This document shows, piece after piece, positions 44,384 to 53,072 of a stretch of 64,000 bases of DNA. Location: NCBI RefSeq assembly GCF_033446605.1, contig NZ_JAWQUO010000017.1:48613-112612 (forward strand). The letters run 5' to 3'. The position numbers and the translations under genes were made by a program. The number at the start of each line of letters is the position of its first letter. The stretch's first letter is position 1. The stretch comes from Iodobacter sp025352645. GTDB taxonomy: Bacteria; Pseudomonadota; Gammaproteobacteria; Burkholderiales; Chitinibacteraceae. The notes under the pieces are model-generated. The model was not told the origin of the DNA and did no database searches. It saw only the letters and a list, made by a program, of their open reading frames with translations.

Positions 44384-44554
44384 CCTGATTGTGTCTCTTG
44401 CTCAATCTCATTATAAATATCGTAGGGCGGGTGAAACCCGCGTGTTGATTCAGCCTTGCTTGCGGGTTTCACCCGCCCTACATATTCCAAAACTAAGCCT
44501 AGCACTCAAGAAACCCATCTATACAGAGCCCATTGAGCAAGAGACATAATCAGG
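44384..44554. mobile_element. MITE-like element, copy 2 (same ends, different interior)
   Basis: A 171-bp element whose right end equals that of copy 1 and whose left end differs at one base of 21. It is flanked by perfect 8-bp direct repeats TAAGTAAT (44376-44383 and 44555-44562). The interior hairpin at 44422-44481 has 20-21-bp arms starting GTAGGGCGGGTGAAACCCGC, unrelated to the inner hairpin of copy 1. No coding capacity. Confidence 0.85.
44422..44481. repeat. Palindromic repeat inside MITE copy 2
   Basis: Arms GTAGGGCGGGTGAAACCCGC and its complement enclose about 20 bases. The same palindrome type occurs without the transposon ends at 3360-3416. Confidence 0.8.
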
Positions 44555-44682
44555 TAAGTAATTGTTGGACGCACAAAGGCATACGTCTAGCCAATAGGGA
44601 ATGACAACGCGTCATCTATGCGTGCTGTATGTGTTTTTCGTGGATTAGGTATTAATCTTACTGCGTAATATCTAGTTAGCAA

Positions 44683-46137
44683 TCACTCGCAATCCGCCAA
44701 AGCATGATTCAACGCCGCTCTGGCATAGATGATGGTTTCGCTGGCAGTTAACCCGATCCCGCCTACATTTTCCCTGTACCAGTTATCTGCGGCTTTGCCG
44801 TGTAGCCAACAGCCGCTTTGTACTGCCGCCAATGGCGCTAGGCCCTGTGCGATGAGTGCGGCGATGATGCCGGATAACACATCGCCTTGGCCTGCACTGG
44901 CAAGTGCGGCATTGCCGCTACCGTTGATGCTCCACGCTTGCCCATCTGCACAGATTGATCCCGCGCCTTTGAGCAGCACTGTGGCGTGATAACGCTTGGC
45001 AATGGCTTGAGCTGCTTCTATGCGATTGGCTTGTACCGCTATGGTGCTGGTTTGCAGCAGCCTTGCCGCCTCGGCTGGGTGTGGGGTAAGAATGGTGCTG
45101 GCAGTACGCTGAGTGATCGTCGCAGTTAGCTGACTTGAGCTTGCCAGTAGATTAAGCGCATCTGCGTCTAGTAGCAGTGGCAGCGGGCTAGCAATGCTTT
45201 GCTGCACGAGTGCCATCGCCTCTTGGCTTGTGCCAAGCCCTGGGCCAATTACTAGCATGGTGAGTGCGGGGTGTTGTAGCGCTTCTGCTGCAGAATGCAG
45301 CATAAGCTCGGGCTGTGTGGGGTCGACGCTCAATACTTTATCGAGTAAGCCAAGCACTACTCTGCCTGCGCCTAATTTTAAGGCGGCGCGGCCAGCAAGT
45401 AGCGTGGCTCCAACCATCCCTGTTGCACCACCAATAATCCCAACTGTGCCGTAACTGCCTTTATGGCTATCGGCTTTGCGCAGTAAATTGGTCATGGCGC
45501 TGGGTGCTGTGCTTTGTAAATAGCCATCTGGCTCAGGGTAGCAAGACTGGGGTATTTGTAAATCTAGCAGGTGGATGTCACCGCAGGCATTACAGCCTTG
45601 GCCGGTAAATTGGCCAGGTTTATGCGCCATAAAACTGAGCGTGTGATTGGCTTGAACTGGGCTGCCTGTGCCGCTATCGCTGATTAATCCACTGGGAGTA
45701 TCCAAAGCAATAACAGGGCAGGCCAGCGCCTGCAGTTCTTGGATTATTTGGCTATCGCGGGCAGATAGCGCGCGATTTAGCCCTATACCATAGAGGCCAT
45801 CAATGGCTAAATCGGCATGTAGAGGGGTATGGTTCTGGGTTTGTCCGCCGCAGGCCAACCATTCGGCCAAAGCCTGCTGTGCGCCGGGTGGTACTGCTGG
45901 CGCACTAAGCCGTAAAAAAATATTTTTACCGGCAAGATGTAGCTGTTTTGCGGCGAGTAAAGCATCGCCGCCATTATTGCCTGGGCCTGCCAATACATAG
46001 ATATTTTGCGCGTTGGGGTAATGTTTCAGCACCCATGCCGCGCTGGTTTTGCCCGCTCTTTGCATGAGCGATAAGCTGGCCGCAGCGATTTCGATTTGCC
46101 TTAAGCCATGATTAAAAAAGAGCGGGATGTTTTTCAT
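44683..46137 (-). CDS. nnrDE: Bifunctional NAD(P)H-hydrate epimerase / dehydratase
   Basis: A 484-residue fusion. The N-terminal YjeF-like epimerase half (about 1-205) has VLAGPGNNGGDALLAA near residue 49; the C-terminal ADP-dependent dehydratase half (about 225-480) has GTVGIIGGATGMVGA, VIGPGLG and SGNAALASAGQGDVLSG. Together they repair hydrated NADH and NADPH. The ATG overlaps the stop of the upstream PilZ-protein gene (ATGA), so the two are translationally coupled. Confidence 0.92.
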   Translation of the reverse strand: MKNIPLFFNHGLRQIEIAAASLSLMQRAGKTSAAWVLKHYPNAQNIYVLAGPGNNGGDALLAAKQLHLAGKNIFLRLSAPAVPPGAQQALAEWLACGGQTQNHTPLHADLAIDGLYGIGLNRALSARDSQIIQELQALACPVIALDTPSGLISDSGTGSPVQANHTLSFMAHKPGQFTGQGCNACGDIHLLDLQIPQSCYPEPDGYLQSTAPSAMTNLLRKADSHKGSYGTVGIIGGATGMVGATLLAGRAALKLGAGRVVLGLLDKVLSVDPTQPELMLHSAAEALQHPALTMLVIGPGLGTSQEAMALVQQSIASPLPLLLDADALNLLASSSQLTATITQRTASTILTPHPAEAARLLQTSTIAVQANRIEAAQAIAKRYHATVLLKGAGSICADGQAWSINGSGNAALASAGQGDVLSGIIAALIAQGLAPLAAVQSGCWLHGKAADNWYRENVGGIGLTASETIIYARAALNHALADCE

Positions 46138-46877
46138 TCGCGGGAGATTCTTTGGCGCTCAATCTTATTAATAAAACGCTGGATCTGCGTTTGCATTTTT
46201 CCTGATAAATCAAAAAAACGGCAGCCTACGCGCTGGGTCTTGATGCCGTTTTTAAGTGTTACATCAATCACAATGCATATCTGCATATCGATCTCAATCA
46301 GCCCAACGTCAAGTAGTTGAATTCGACAATTGTGCAAGGTATCTCCAACCACCATGGGGAGATCGGGAGACACTCCCAGTAAACTTAAACCGCCCAAGCT
46401 AATATCTGTGACCGATAACTCGGTGTGGCCGCCATTGGCTAAAGGGATGGTGCAGTCCATTCTTTGTGACATTGGAATATCTAGGCGATAAAAATCTCGT
46501 CTTTGCATTCGCAATGTTTGTACAGGGCCTGAACTACGGATTGCGGTTCGGCCATCAAAGAGAACTTGCTGGGCATTAGGTAGCTCGAATTGAATTTTTA
46601 CTTTATTCACCACACCCACAAGAAAAATGCGATTTTCTTTAGTCAGGGCGTCGTTGGTTCTGCTGTCATTACTACCGTCAAACAACAGGCCTTGATCATC
46701 AATAGCCAGTAAGGTGCTGATTGCAAAAGGCTCACGCTTACCTGCAGGGTACAGGCAAATAATCTCACCTTTCTCTAGTAATTGGCTAAGTAGGTATTTG
46801 ATTTCGATGCTAGAGGTAACTAGATAAGGCCCTGGGTCAGAAACAAAGACCGGCTCTAGTGTTGGGGGTTGTTGCAT
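46134..46877 (-). CDS. YcgR-like flagellar brake protein with PilZ domain
   Basis: A protein of about 247 residues (257 if GTG at 46907 is used). The N-terminal YcgR domain covers about 15-115. The C-terminal PilZ domain has the c-di-GMP signature RRDFYR near 120 and VTDISLGGLSLLG near 157. Family members slow flagellar rotation when c-di-GMP is high. Neither start has a clear ribosome site. Coupling to nnrDE is by a 4-bp overlap and has no obvious functional reason. Confidence 0.83.
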   Translation of the reverse strand: MQQPPTLEPVFVSDPGPYLVTSSIEIKYLLSQLLEKGEIICLYPAGKREPFAISTLLAIDDQGLLFDGSNDSRTNDALTKENRIFLVGVVNKVKIQFELPNAQQVLFDGRTAIRSSGPVQTLRMQRRDFYRLDIPMSQRMDCTIPLANGGHTELSVTDISLGGLSLLGVSPDLPMVVGDTLHNCRIQLLDVGLIEIDMQICIVIDVTLKNGIKTQRVGCRFFDLSGKMQTQIQRFINKIERQRISRE

Positions 46878-47010
46878 TGTGTAATCAGCAAATAAGAGAT
46901 AAGCCACTTTATATCATTGGTGGCGGTTTAATCCTAGGATATACGCGTTGCTACTTAGTTATGGCTAGGGGCTATTGATGTTTAATTTGTCATTTATAAA
47001 TATAGGCTGA

Positions 47011-47601
47011 TTAAATAACCATGCCATTAAAGGAGAGTAATGTTTCTAGCTCATCAAGGCGCATTCTTTCTTCTTTAATTCTTTCTGCGGCCCTTGGTTT
47101 TACATGCAAACTAACCTGAGTATTGTCATACCAAAAAGAAAGTGAAGGATAATCAGCGAGTTGGCGGCCATTAGCGGCGGGGAGAAGGTCGTAAGCGATG
47201 TGCTGATTGAGTAGAAAAATCTCTGCAGATTTAGGGTCATCTAAAAATAGCAGCAAATTAATATCAGAATTAGGACCCGCCACGCCAGAGAGTACAGATC
47301 CCGCTAGATAAGGATGAAATTGCGCCAAGATACGCATGATTTTGAGTGCTTTGAGCCGTAAATGATTCAGGCTATCGTCGTGTTCAGGCTGATAAACCGC
47401 TCGATAGCTGGCTAAAGCGATTTCAATTTCTTGATTGGAGGGCATCATTCGCCCTTCACTAATCCCAAGTTGCTTCGCGGCTTTTTTCTTGGCTAAGGCA
47501 AAATCATGCAAGTGATCTTCAGCAATTAAGCGTGCGGCACGTTCACAAATCTGTGCGCGTAAATGGGCATACTGGTGGTCGAGAACGTGTGGCTTGCTCA
47601 T
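47011..47601 (-). CDS. Nucleotidyltransferase-like protein
   Basis: A 196-residue protein. An N-terminal helical part (about 1-90) is followed by LAGSVLSGVAGPNSDINLLLFLDD near residue 99, which resembles the GS-x-D-x-D core of minimal nucleotidyltransferases. Similar proteins are widespread in betaproteobacteria with no settled role. Only one clear acidic pair is visible, so activity is uncertain. It lies downstream of mrcA on the same strand, behind a hairpin. Confidence 0.6.
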   Translation of the reverse strand: MSKPHVLDHQYAHLRAQICERAARLIAEDHLHDFALAKKKAAKQLGISEGRMMPSNQEIEIALASYRAVYQPEHDDSLNHLRLKALKIMRILAQFHPYLAGSVLSGVAGPNSDINLLLFLDDPKSAEIFLLNQHIAYDLLPAANGRQLADYPSLSFWYDNTQVSLHVKPRAAERIKEERMRLDELETLLSFNGMVI

Positions 47602-47640
47602 GATTAGGCATCCCTAAAAGAGTACTCCTTGATCTCGCTA

Positions 47641-47675
47641 TGAGGGTGGGCCAAGTAGTGCTCAGCCCACCCTCA
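47641..47675. terminator. Hairpin downstream of mrcA
   Basis: TGAGGGTGGGC and GCCCACCCTCA form an 11-bp perfect stem around 13 bases, 18 bp beyond the mrcA stop. It belongs to the GGGTGGGC palindrome family. No T-run, so it may act as a 3' stabiliser. Confidence 0.55.
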
Positions 47676-47692
47676 CCTTATGCGTTGCAATC

Positions 47693-49996
47693 TTAAAACA
47701 GTAATTCTTTAATCTCATCCAGTGGCTGGGCTGCCCCTGTCCCACCGCCCAATCCTAATTCTGGATTGGTTTGCAGAAATTCGCTGAAGAAATATTCAGT
47801 GTATGAGCCACGCTCGGTTTGTATGGTCTGCGGTGTTACGCCTTCAGGCACAGGATAGCTGACATTTTCCACGCCTTTTAGCGCTTTATTCATAAAGTTG
47901 ACCCAGATAGGTAGCGCCGCCACGCCACCATACTCTCTTGCACCCAAGGAGCGGGGTTGATCAAAACCTACCCAAGAAATAGCCACTAAGCCAGGTTGAT
48001 AACCGGCAAACCACGCGTCATTAGCATCATTGGTGGTCCCCGTTTTACCGGCCAAATCACTGCGGCCTAAGCTATTGGTTTTGGCACCAGTACCCTGTGT
48101 CGCCACATCGTGCAGCAGGCTATTCATTACAAAAGCATTGCGAGCATCTAAAGTACGGGGTGCATTTTCACCGGCAACTTCAGGCTGGGTCTTAGCCAGA
48201 ATACGGCCATGGCTATCTTCAATTCTATCCACATAATAGGAGCGAACTCGATAGCCGGTGTTAGCAAATACCGCATACGCCTCGGCCATTTGCAGTGGCG
48301 TCACACTGCCCGCACCTAGCGCCATCGTTAAATAAGCGGGGTGTTGCTTAGGGCTAAAGCCAAAGCGGCTGATGTGCGCCTGTGCATAATCCACGCCAAT
48401 CGCTTGCAATACACGAATGGTAACTAAGTTTCTGGAGCGTGTAAGCGCAGTGCGCACACTCATCATCCCTTCGAATTTACCATCGCTATTTTTAGGCTCC
48501 CAACTTTGCCCTCCTACTTGAGCTGGGTCTATCACCAATGGCGCATCGTTCATTTGAGTGGCAGGGGTTATGCCGCGCTCTAAAGCTGCCGAGTAAATAA
48601 AAGGTTTAAAGCTGGAACCAGGCTGCCGCCAAGCTTGGGTGACATGGTTAAAGGAGCTACGGTTAAAGTCAAAGCCACCTGCTAGCGCTCTAATTGCCCC
48701 ATTTTGTGGATCTAATGCAACAAGTGCCCCTTCAACTTGAGGAAGTTGTGAAATAGTCCAACCTTTTTCCATTTGCTTGATTCGCACAATGGCACCTGGG
48801 CGAATTCTGATCGCTGGGGCTACCTTTTCAGAAAGCATGGCCTTGGCAAATCGTAAGCCTTCGCCTTCAATTTCTAATTGCTCGCCGCCTTTTTTATAGA
48901 CGCGAACCAATTGGGGGCTGGCACTTAAGACAATCGCCGCTTGCAAATCGCCCGAATCTTTCTGCTCTGAAAGCGCTTCGTCGAGCAGCTCTTCTTTGCC
49001 GGGTAAGATGACTTCAGGGGCAACAAAGCCTTCTGGCCCACGATAACCGTGGCGAACATCATAGTCGACTAGGCCTTGTCTTAGTGATTGATAGGCAGTT
49101 TCTTGGCTATCGCTACGAAGGGTGGTGTAAACTTTATAGCCTTCGGTGTAAGTTGATTCTTTGTAACGCTCTAGCATCATTTGCCGCACCATTTCTGCTA
49201 GGTATTCGGCATGGACGGCGTACTCTTGCTGGCCTCGCTTGAGTACGAGCGGGGCGCTCTTAGCGATCTCATAATCACTATCATTGATGAACTTAAGCTC
49301 ATGCATACGTCTTAGAACGTATTGCTGCCGCAGCTGAGCTCGTTTAGGGTTTACAACTGGATTATATGCGGAAGGGGCTTTAGGTAAGCCAGCAAGCATA
49401 GCCATTTCAGCTGGGCTAAGTTGTTTTAGCTCTTTGCCGTAATAGGTTTGTGCTGCTGAGGCGAAGCCATAGGCGCGTTGACCTAGGTAGATTTGGTTGA
49501 AGTACAGTTCAAGAATTTGATCTTTAGAAAGATTGTGTTCAATTTTAAACGAGAGTAATGCCTCGTTAAACTTACGTGTAAAAGTTTTTTCGTTAGATAG
49601 GTAGAAGTTGCGTGCTACCTGCATGGTGATCGTACTGGCTCCTGATTTGGATTGCCCCGAGCTTAGGTTACTGACCATGGCTCTGAGTACACCAAGGTAG
49701 TCGATACCACCATGTTCATAAAAGCGCTCGTCTTCTGCGGCCAAAATGGCTTGTTTCATTAACAAGGGCACTTGGTCTATTGAAGTAAAGGCGCGACGCT
49801 CTTCGCCAAATTCACCAATTAACACGTTATCACTGGTGTAAATGCGGAGCGGGATTTTAGGGCGGTAATCTGTGAGTGCTTCTAGGGAGGGTAGGCGCGG
49901 ATAAGTGATTACCAGTGCAAATGCACCCAAGCCTGCGGCAAGGATCATCAGGCTGATTAAAATACCGGCAAAAATAAGTAGGAGGCGTTTGCTCAT
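47693..49996 (-). CDS. mrcA: Penicillin-binding protein 1A (bifunctional transglycosylase/transpeptidase)
   Basis: A 767-residue class A PBP. A signal-anchor helix lies at about 5-32. The glycosyltransferase domain has EDERFYEHGG near 90 and RKFNEALLSFKIE. The transpeptidase domain has the SxxK motif in GSSFKPF, SRN in TRSRNLV and KTGTTNDAND. It polymerises and cross-links peptidoglycan in the periplasm. It is divergent from pilM, as is usual for proteobacterial mrcA-pilMNOPQ loci. Confidence 0.95.
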   Translation of the reverse strand: MSKRLLLIFAGILISLMILAAGLGAFALVITYPRLPSLEALTDYRPKIPLRIYTSDNVLIGEFGEERRAFTSIDQVPLLMKQAILAAEDERFYEHGGIDYLGVLRAMVSNLSSGQSKSGASTITMQVARNFYLSNEKTFTRKFNEALLSFKIEHNLSKDQILELYFNQIYLGQRAYGFASAAQTYYGKELKQLSPAEMAMLAGLPKAPSAYNPVVNPKRAQLRQQYVLRRMHELKFINDSDYEIAKSAPLVLKRGQQEYAVHAEYLAEMVRQMMLERYKESTYTEGYKVYTTLRSDSQETAYQSLRQGLVDYDVRHGYRGPEGFVAPEVILPGKEELLDEALSEQKDSGDLQAAIVLSASPQLVRVYKKGGEQLEIEGEGLRFAKAMLSEKVAPAIRIRPGAIVRIKQMEKGWTISQLPQVEGALVALDPQNGAIRALAGGFDFNRSSFNHVTQAWRQPGSSFKPFIYSAALERGITPATQMNDAPLVIDPAQVGGQSWEPKNSDGKFEGMMSVRTALTRSRNLVTIRVLQAIGVDYAQAHISRFGFSPKQHPAYLTMALGAGSVTPLQMAEAYAVFANTGYRVRSYYVDRIEDSHGRILAKTQPEVAGENAPRTLDARNAFVMNSLLHDVATQGTGAKTNSLGRSDLAGKTGTTNDANDAWFAGYQPGLVAISWVGFDQPRSLGAREYGGVAALPIWVNFMNKALKGVENVSYPVPEGVTPQTIQTERGSYTEYFFSEFLQTNPELGLGGGTGAAQPLDEIKELLF

Positions 49997-50229
49997 CGCT
50001 AAAAGTATAGATATTAGAAGTGCTGCTAATTTACGCGAATATGAGAATGTATGTTTGGCATTTATTTTTTCGCGCCAAATATTAAAAAAGCACTAATGTT
50101 AGTAATAATGTTGCATAACAATCGATAATGAGCTTCTTGCTTTACAGGTATATGTTGCACTGCTACGATCTACAGAAAATTAGCAAATGCTTACATTTAA
50201 GAAATCTATTTTATTAAAAGGAAAGTGAG

Positions 50230-51303
50230 TTGAATCTCGATTTCCTCAAACCCAAAGCACCTGCGCTGATTGGGGTTGATATTAGCTCTTCGTCCGTAAA
50301 AATGGTCGAGTTGAGCCTATCAGGAACCACCTACAGCCTTGATCGCTATGTGATTGAGCCCCTACCTAAAGATGCCGTAAGTGATGGCAATATCGCCAAT
50401 ATGGATTTGGTGGTGGAAGCCATTAGACGCGCGTGGCGGCAAATGGGCTCTAAAGTTAAAAATGTAGCGATTGCCTTGCCGCCAGCGGCAGTGATCACTA
50501 AAAAAATCTTGGTGCCAGCAGGCTTGACCGAGCGTGAGCTTGAGATGCAGGTTGAGACTGAGGCAAATCAGTACATTCCCTTCTCTTTGGATGAAGTGAA
50601 TCTCGATTTTCAGGTGCTGGGTATTTCTCCTATTGCTCCTGATGAAGAAGAAGTACTGATTGCGGCCGCTAAAAAAGAGAAAGTTGATGAGCGCGTAGCA
50701 GCAATTGAAGCTGCAGGATTACGCGCGTTGGTGCTCGATGTAGAGTCTTATGCCACACAAGCCGCTTTTGAATTGATGCAGCCACAATTGCCTAATAACG
50801 GCGATAAACAAATTGTGGCCGTGGTGGATATTGGTGCCACGGCTATGCATATGAATATCTTTAAAGATGGTCAGTCTATCTACAGCCGTGATCAGGCTTA
50901 TGCCGGTAATCAACTGACGCAAGAAATTCAGCGCAAATTCAATATGTCGAGTGACGAAGCCGAGCAAGCTAAGAAGCACGGTGGTTTGCCAGAAAATTAC
51001 GAGCCAGAAGTACTGCAGCCCTTTATTGATACTTTAGCGCTAGAAATCTCTCGCTCCTTGCAGTTTTTCTATACATCCAGTAACTACAACGCGGTAGATC
51101 ATATTCTGCTGGCCGGTGGTTGCAGTGCTATTTATGGCCTAGATGATGCGGTATCTAGCCGCACCAATGTCAGTAGCGCCATGCGTGCCAATCCATTCCA
51201 AGGAATGGCAACGGGTAAGGTGCGTGGAAAACAAGTGCAAGTTGATGCTCCTTCTCTTTTAATTGCCTGCGGATTGGCGATGCGGAGGTTTGACCCTTCA
51301 TGA
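50230..51303 (+). CDS. pilM: Type IV pilus assembly protein PilM
   Basis: A 357-residue actin-like ATPase (FtsA-like) with IGVDISSSSVKMVEL near the N terminus and VAVVDIGATAMHMNIF and LAGGCSAIYGLD later. PilM sits on the cytoplasmic face and binds the N terminus of PilN to join the assembly platform to the PilQ secretin. A TTG start at 50230 is chosen because AAAGGAAAG lies just upstream and the opening matches family members. First gene of pilMNOPQ. Confidence 0.94.
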   Translation: MNLDFLKPKAPALIGVDISSSSVKMVELSLSGTTYSLDRYVIEPLPKDAVSDGNIANMDLVVEAIRRAWRQMGSKVKNVAIALPPAAVITKKILVPAGLTERELEMQVETEANQYIPFSLDEVNLDFQVLGISPIAPDEEEVLIAAAKKEKVDERVAAIEAAGLRALVLDVESYATQAAFELMQPQLPNNGDKQIVAVVDIGATAMHMNIFKDGQSIYSRDQAYAGNQLTQEIQRKFNMSSDEAEQAKKHGGLPENYEPEVLQPFIDTLALEISRSLQFFYTSSNYNAVDHILLAGGCSAIYGLDDAVSSRTNVSSAMRANPFQGMATGKVRGKQVQVDAPSLLIACGLAMRRFDPS

Positions 51304-51896
51304 TTCGGATTAATCTGCTTCCACACCGCGAGCAAAGACGTGTTGCACGTCAAGCTCGGTATTTAGCTTTGCTTGGGGTAACTGCCTTGGCGGCGATTGC
51401 CGTGATTGTGGCGGGCTACCTTTTTTATGCCGCACGAATTGAAACCCAAAATCAGCGCAATCAGTTTCTAAGCGATGAAAATACCAAGTTAGATCGTGAG
51501 ATTTCTGAAATTGAGAAATTAAAATCAGAAAAACAATCGCTACTTGATCGTAAAAAGATTGTTGAGCGCTTGCAGTCTGGGCGATCAGAAGCGGTTATCG
51601 CGATGGATCAACTGGTTCGGCAGACGCCTGATGGTGTTTATTTGAAAGAAGCAAAGGCGCTTAATGATCAAATTACTCTAGTGGGTTATGCGCAATCCAA
51701 TGCCCGTGTTTCTACTTTAATGCGTAATTTGAATGACTCAGAAATTTTTGAGCAGCCTGTGTTGATTGAGGTGAAAGCCGCACAAGTGGGTAATCAAAAA
51801 TTATCGGAGTTTACCCTTACGATTAAAATAACGCGGACTGTGGATGAGGCGGCTAATGCTTCAGCGCCAGCTTCGCGTAAACGGCAGGGGAGCTAA
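51300..51896 (+). CDS. pilN: Type IV pilus assembly protein PilN
   Basis: A 198-residue inner-membrane protein. The cytoplasmic tail IRINLLPHREQRR is the PilM-binding motif; one membrane helix covers about 20-44, followed by a coiled coil (45-90) and a ferredoxin-like periplasmic domain. The ATG overlaps the pilM stop by 4 bp. Confidence 0.95.
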   Translation: MIRINLLPHREQRRVARQARYLALLGVTALAAIAVIVAGYLFYAARIETQNQRNQFLSDENTKLDREISEIEKLKSEKQSLLDRKKIVERLQSGRSEAVIAMDQLVRQTPDGVYLKEAKALNDQITLVGYAQSNARVSTLMRNLNDSEIFEQPVLIEVKAAQVGNQKLSEFTLTIKITRTVDEAANASAPASRKRQGS

Positions 51897-51897
51897 C

Positions 51898-52530
51898 ATG
51901 ACTCTCGACGAATTACGGAATTTAGATCCTAAAGACATCGGCAATTGGCCAATTGCCGCACAAATTGGTTTGATTGTTTTGCTGTTTGTTACGCTGACTT
52001 TGGGTGGCTATTTCTACGTCTGGGGTAGCCAGATGGATGAGTTAGAAACTGGCAGGGCAAAGGAAGAACAGCTTAAAACTGATTTTGTAGAAAAAAAACG
52101 TAAGGCAATTAACTTGGATGCTTATCGCCAGCAGTTACAAGAGATTCAACAATCTTTTGGTGCTTTACTGCGGCAATTGCCTAATAAATCAGAGATGGAA
52201 TCATTGCTCACCGAGATTAACCAAGCGGGGGTTGGCCGTGGTTTGTTTTTTGAGCTATTTAAACCAGGTACTGAAGTAAAAACGGCGGAGTTTGCCGAAT
52301 TACCGATTGATATTCGTATCTCTGGCAACTACCACGATTTAGCGGCTTTTGTGAGCGATGTGGCGCAGCTCTCGCGTATCGTTACTTTAAGTAATCTATC
52401 TCTTACTGCAACGAAAGATCCTGAGGTGATTTCAATGCAAGCGATCGCAAAAACATATCGCTCGCTGGATGAGGCCGAGGCACAAGCGTTACATCAAGCT
52501 GCATTAGACGCTAAGAAGAAACAGAAATGA
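51898..52530 (+). CDS. pilO: Type IV pilus assembly protein PilO
   Basis: A 210-residue inner-membrane protein that pairs with PilN. A short cytoplasmic part (MTLDELRNLDPKDIGNWP) precedes a membrane helix at about 20-42, a coiled coil and a periplasmic domain with TEINQAGVGRGLFFELF. ATG at 51898 has GGGGAG 5 bp upstream and directly follows pilN. Confidence 0.95.
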   Translation: MTLDELRNLDPKDIGNWPIAAQIGLIVLLFVTLTLGGYFYVWGSQMDELETGRAKEEQLKTDFVEKKRKAINLDAYRQQLQEIQQSFGALLRQLPNKSEMESLLTEINQAGVGRGLFFELFKPGTEVKTAEFAELPIDIRISGNYHDLAAFVSDVAQLSRIVTLSNLSLTATKDPEVISMQAIAKTYRSLDEAEAQALHQAALDAKKKQK

Positions 52531-53072
52531 ACATTCGACCTAGCTCAATCAAATTAAGCGCGCTGATGATATTCGCCGCATTTTCTTTAAGTGCTTGTTT
52601 TGGCGAACAAAATGGCGATTTAAAAGACTGGATGAAAGAAAGTAGTGAAGGCTTGCGGGGTAAAGTGGAAGCACTGCCTGAGGCAAAGCCTTATGTTTCA
52701 TTTGAATATAAAGCGTTTGATTTAAGTGACCCATTTCGTGCTGCAAAAATGGAGTTAGCCAAAAAAGGCTCAGGTGGTGGGCTTGCGCCCAACACTAGCC
52801 GTGCCAAAGAAATCTTGGAAAACTACGATTTAGAAAAACTACGCATGGTAGGAACCATCACTCAAGGTAAGACGGTGAATGGTTTAATCCATGCCCCCGA
52901 TGGCAATATTTATCGGGTAAAGGTGGGCAGCTATATGGGTCAAAATTTTGGCATGGTGACGGCCATTACTGATATCGAAGTTCAACTCAAAGAAATCGTT
53001 GAAGACAGTGGGGGTGATTGGGTGGAGCGCACCACGAATTTATCCCTTGATGAAGCGGAGCAAAAAAAATGA
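52527..53072 (+). CDS. pilP: Type IV pilus lipoprotein PilP
   Basis: A 181-residue lipoprotein with signal peptide and lipobox LSACFGEQ (lipidated Cys near 24). The C-terminal beta domain (about 95-170: LRMVGTITQGKTVNGLIHAPDG, VGSYMGQNFG) contacts the PilQ N0 region. It links the inner-membrane PilNO pair to the outer-membrane secretin. It overlaps pilO and pilQ by 4 bp each. Confidence 0.95.
   Translation: MNIRPSSIKLSALMIFAAFSLSACFGEQNGDLKDWMKESSEGLRGKVEALPEAKPYVSFEYKAFDLSDPFRAAKMELAKKGSGGGLAPNTSRAKEILENYDLEKLRMVGTITQGKTVNGLIHAPDGNIYRVKVGSYMGQNFGMVTAITDIEVQLKEIVEDSGGDWVERTTNLSLDEAEQKK

Larger units (their letters stand above)
44339..44682. other. 344-bp intergenic region carrying MITE copy 2
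   Basis: No gene is seen. Half the region is the MITE-like element at 44384-44554; the rest lies between two convergent genes. Confidence 0.6.

Noticed and set aside
42136..44554. CRISPR-like array from repeated hairpins
   Set aside because: There are only two elements more than 2 kb apart, with transposon-type ends and target duplications; no spacer pattern or cas genes exist.
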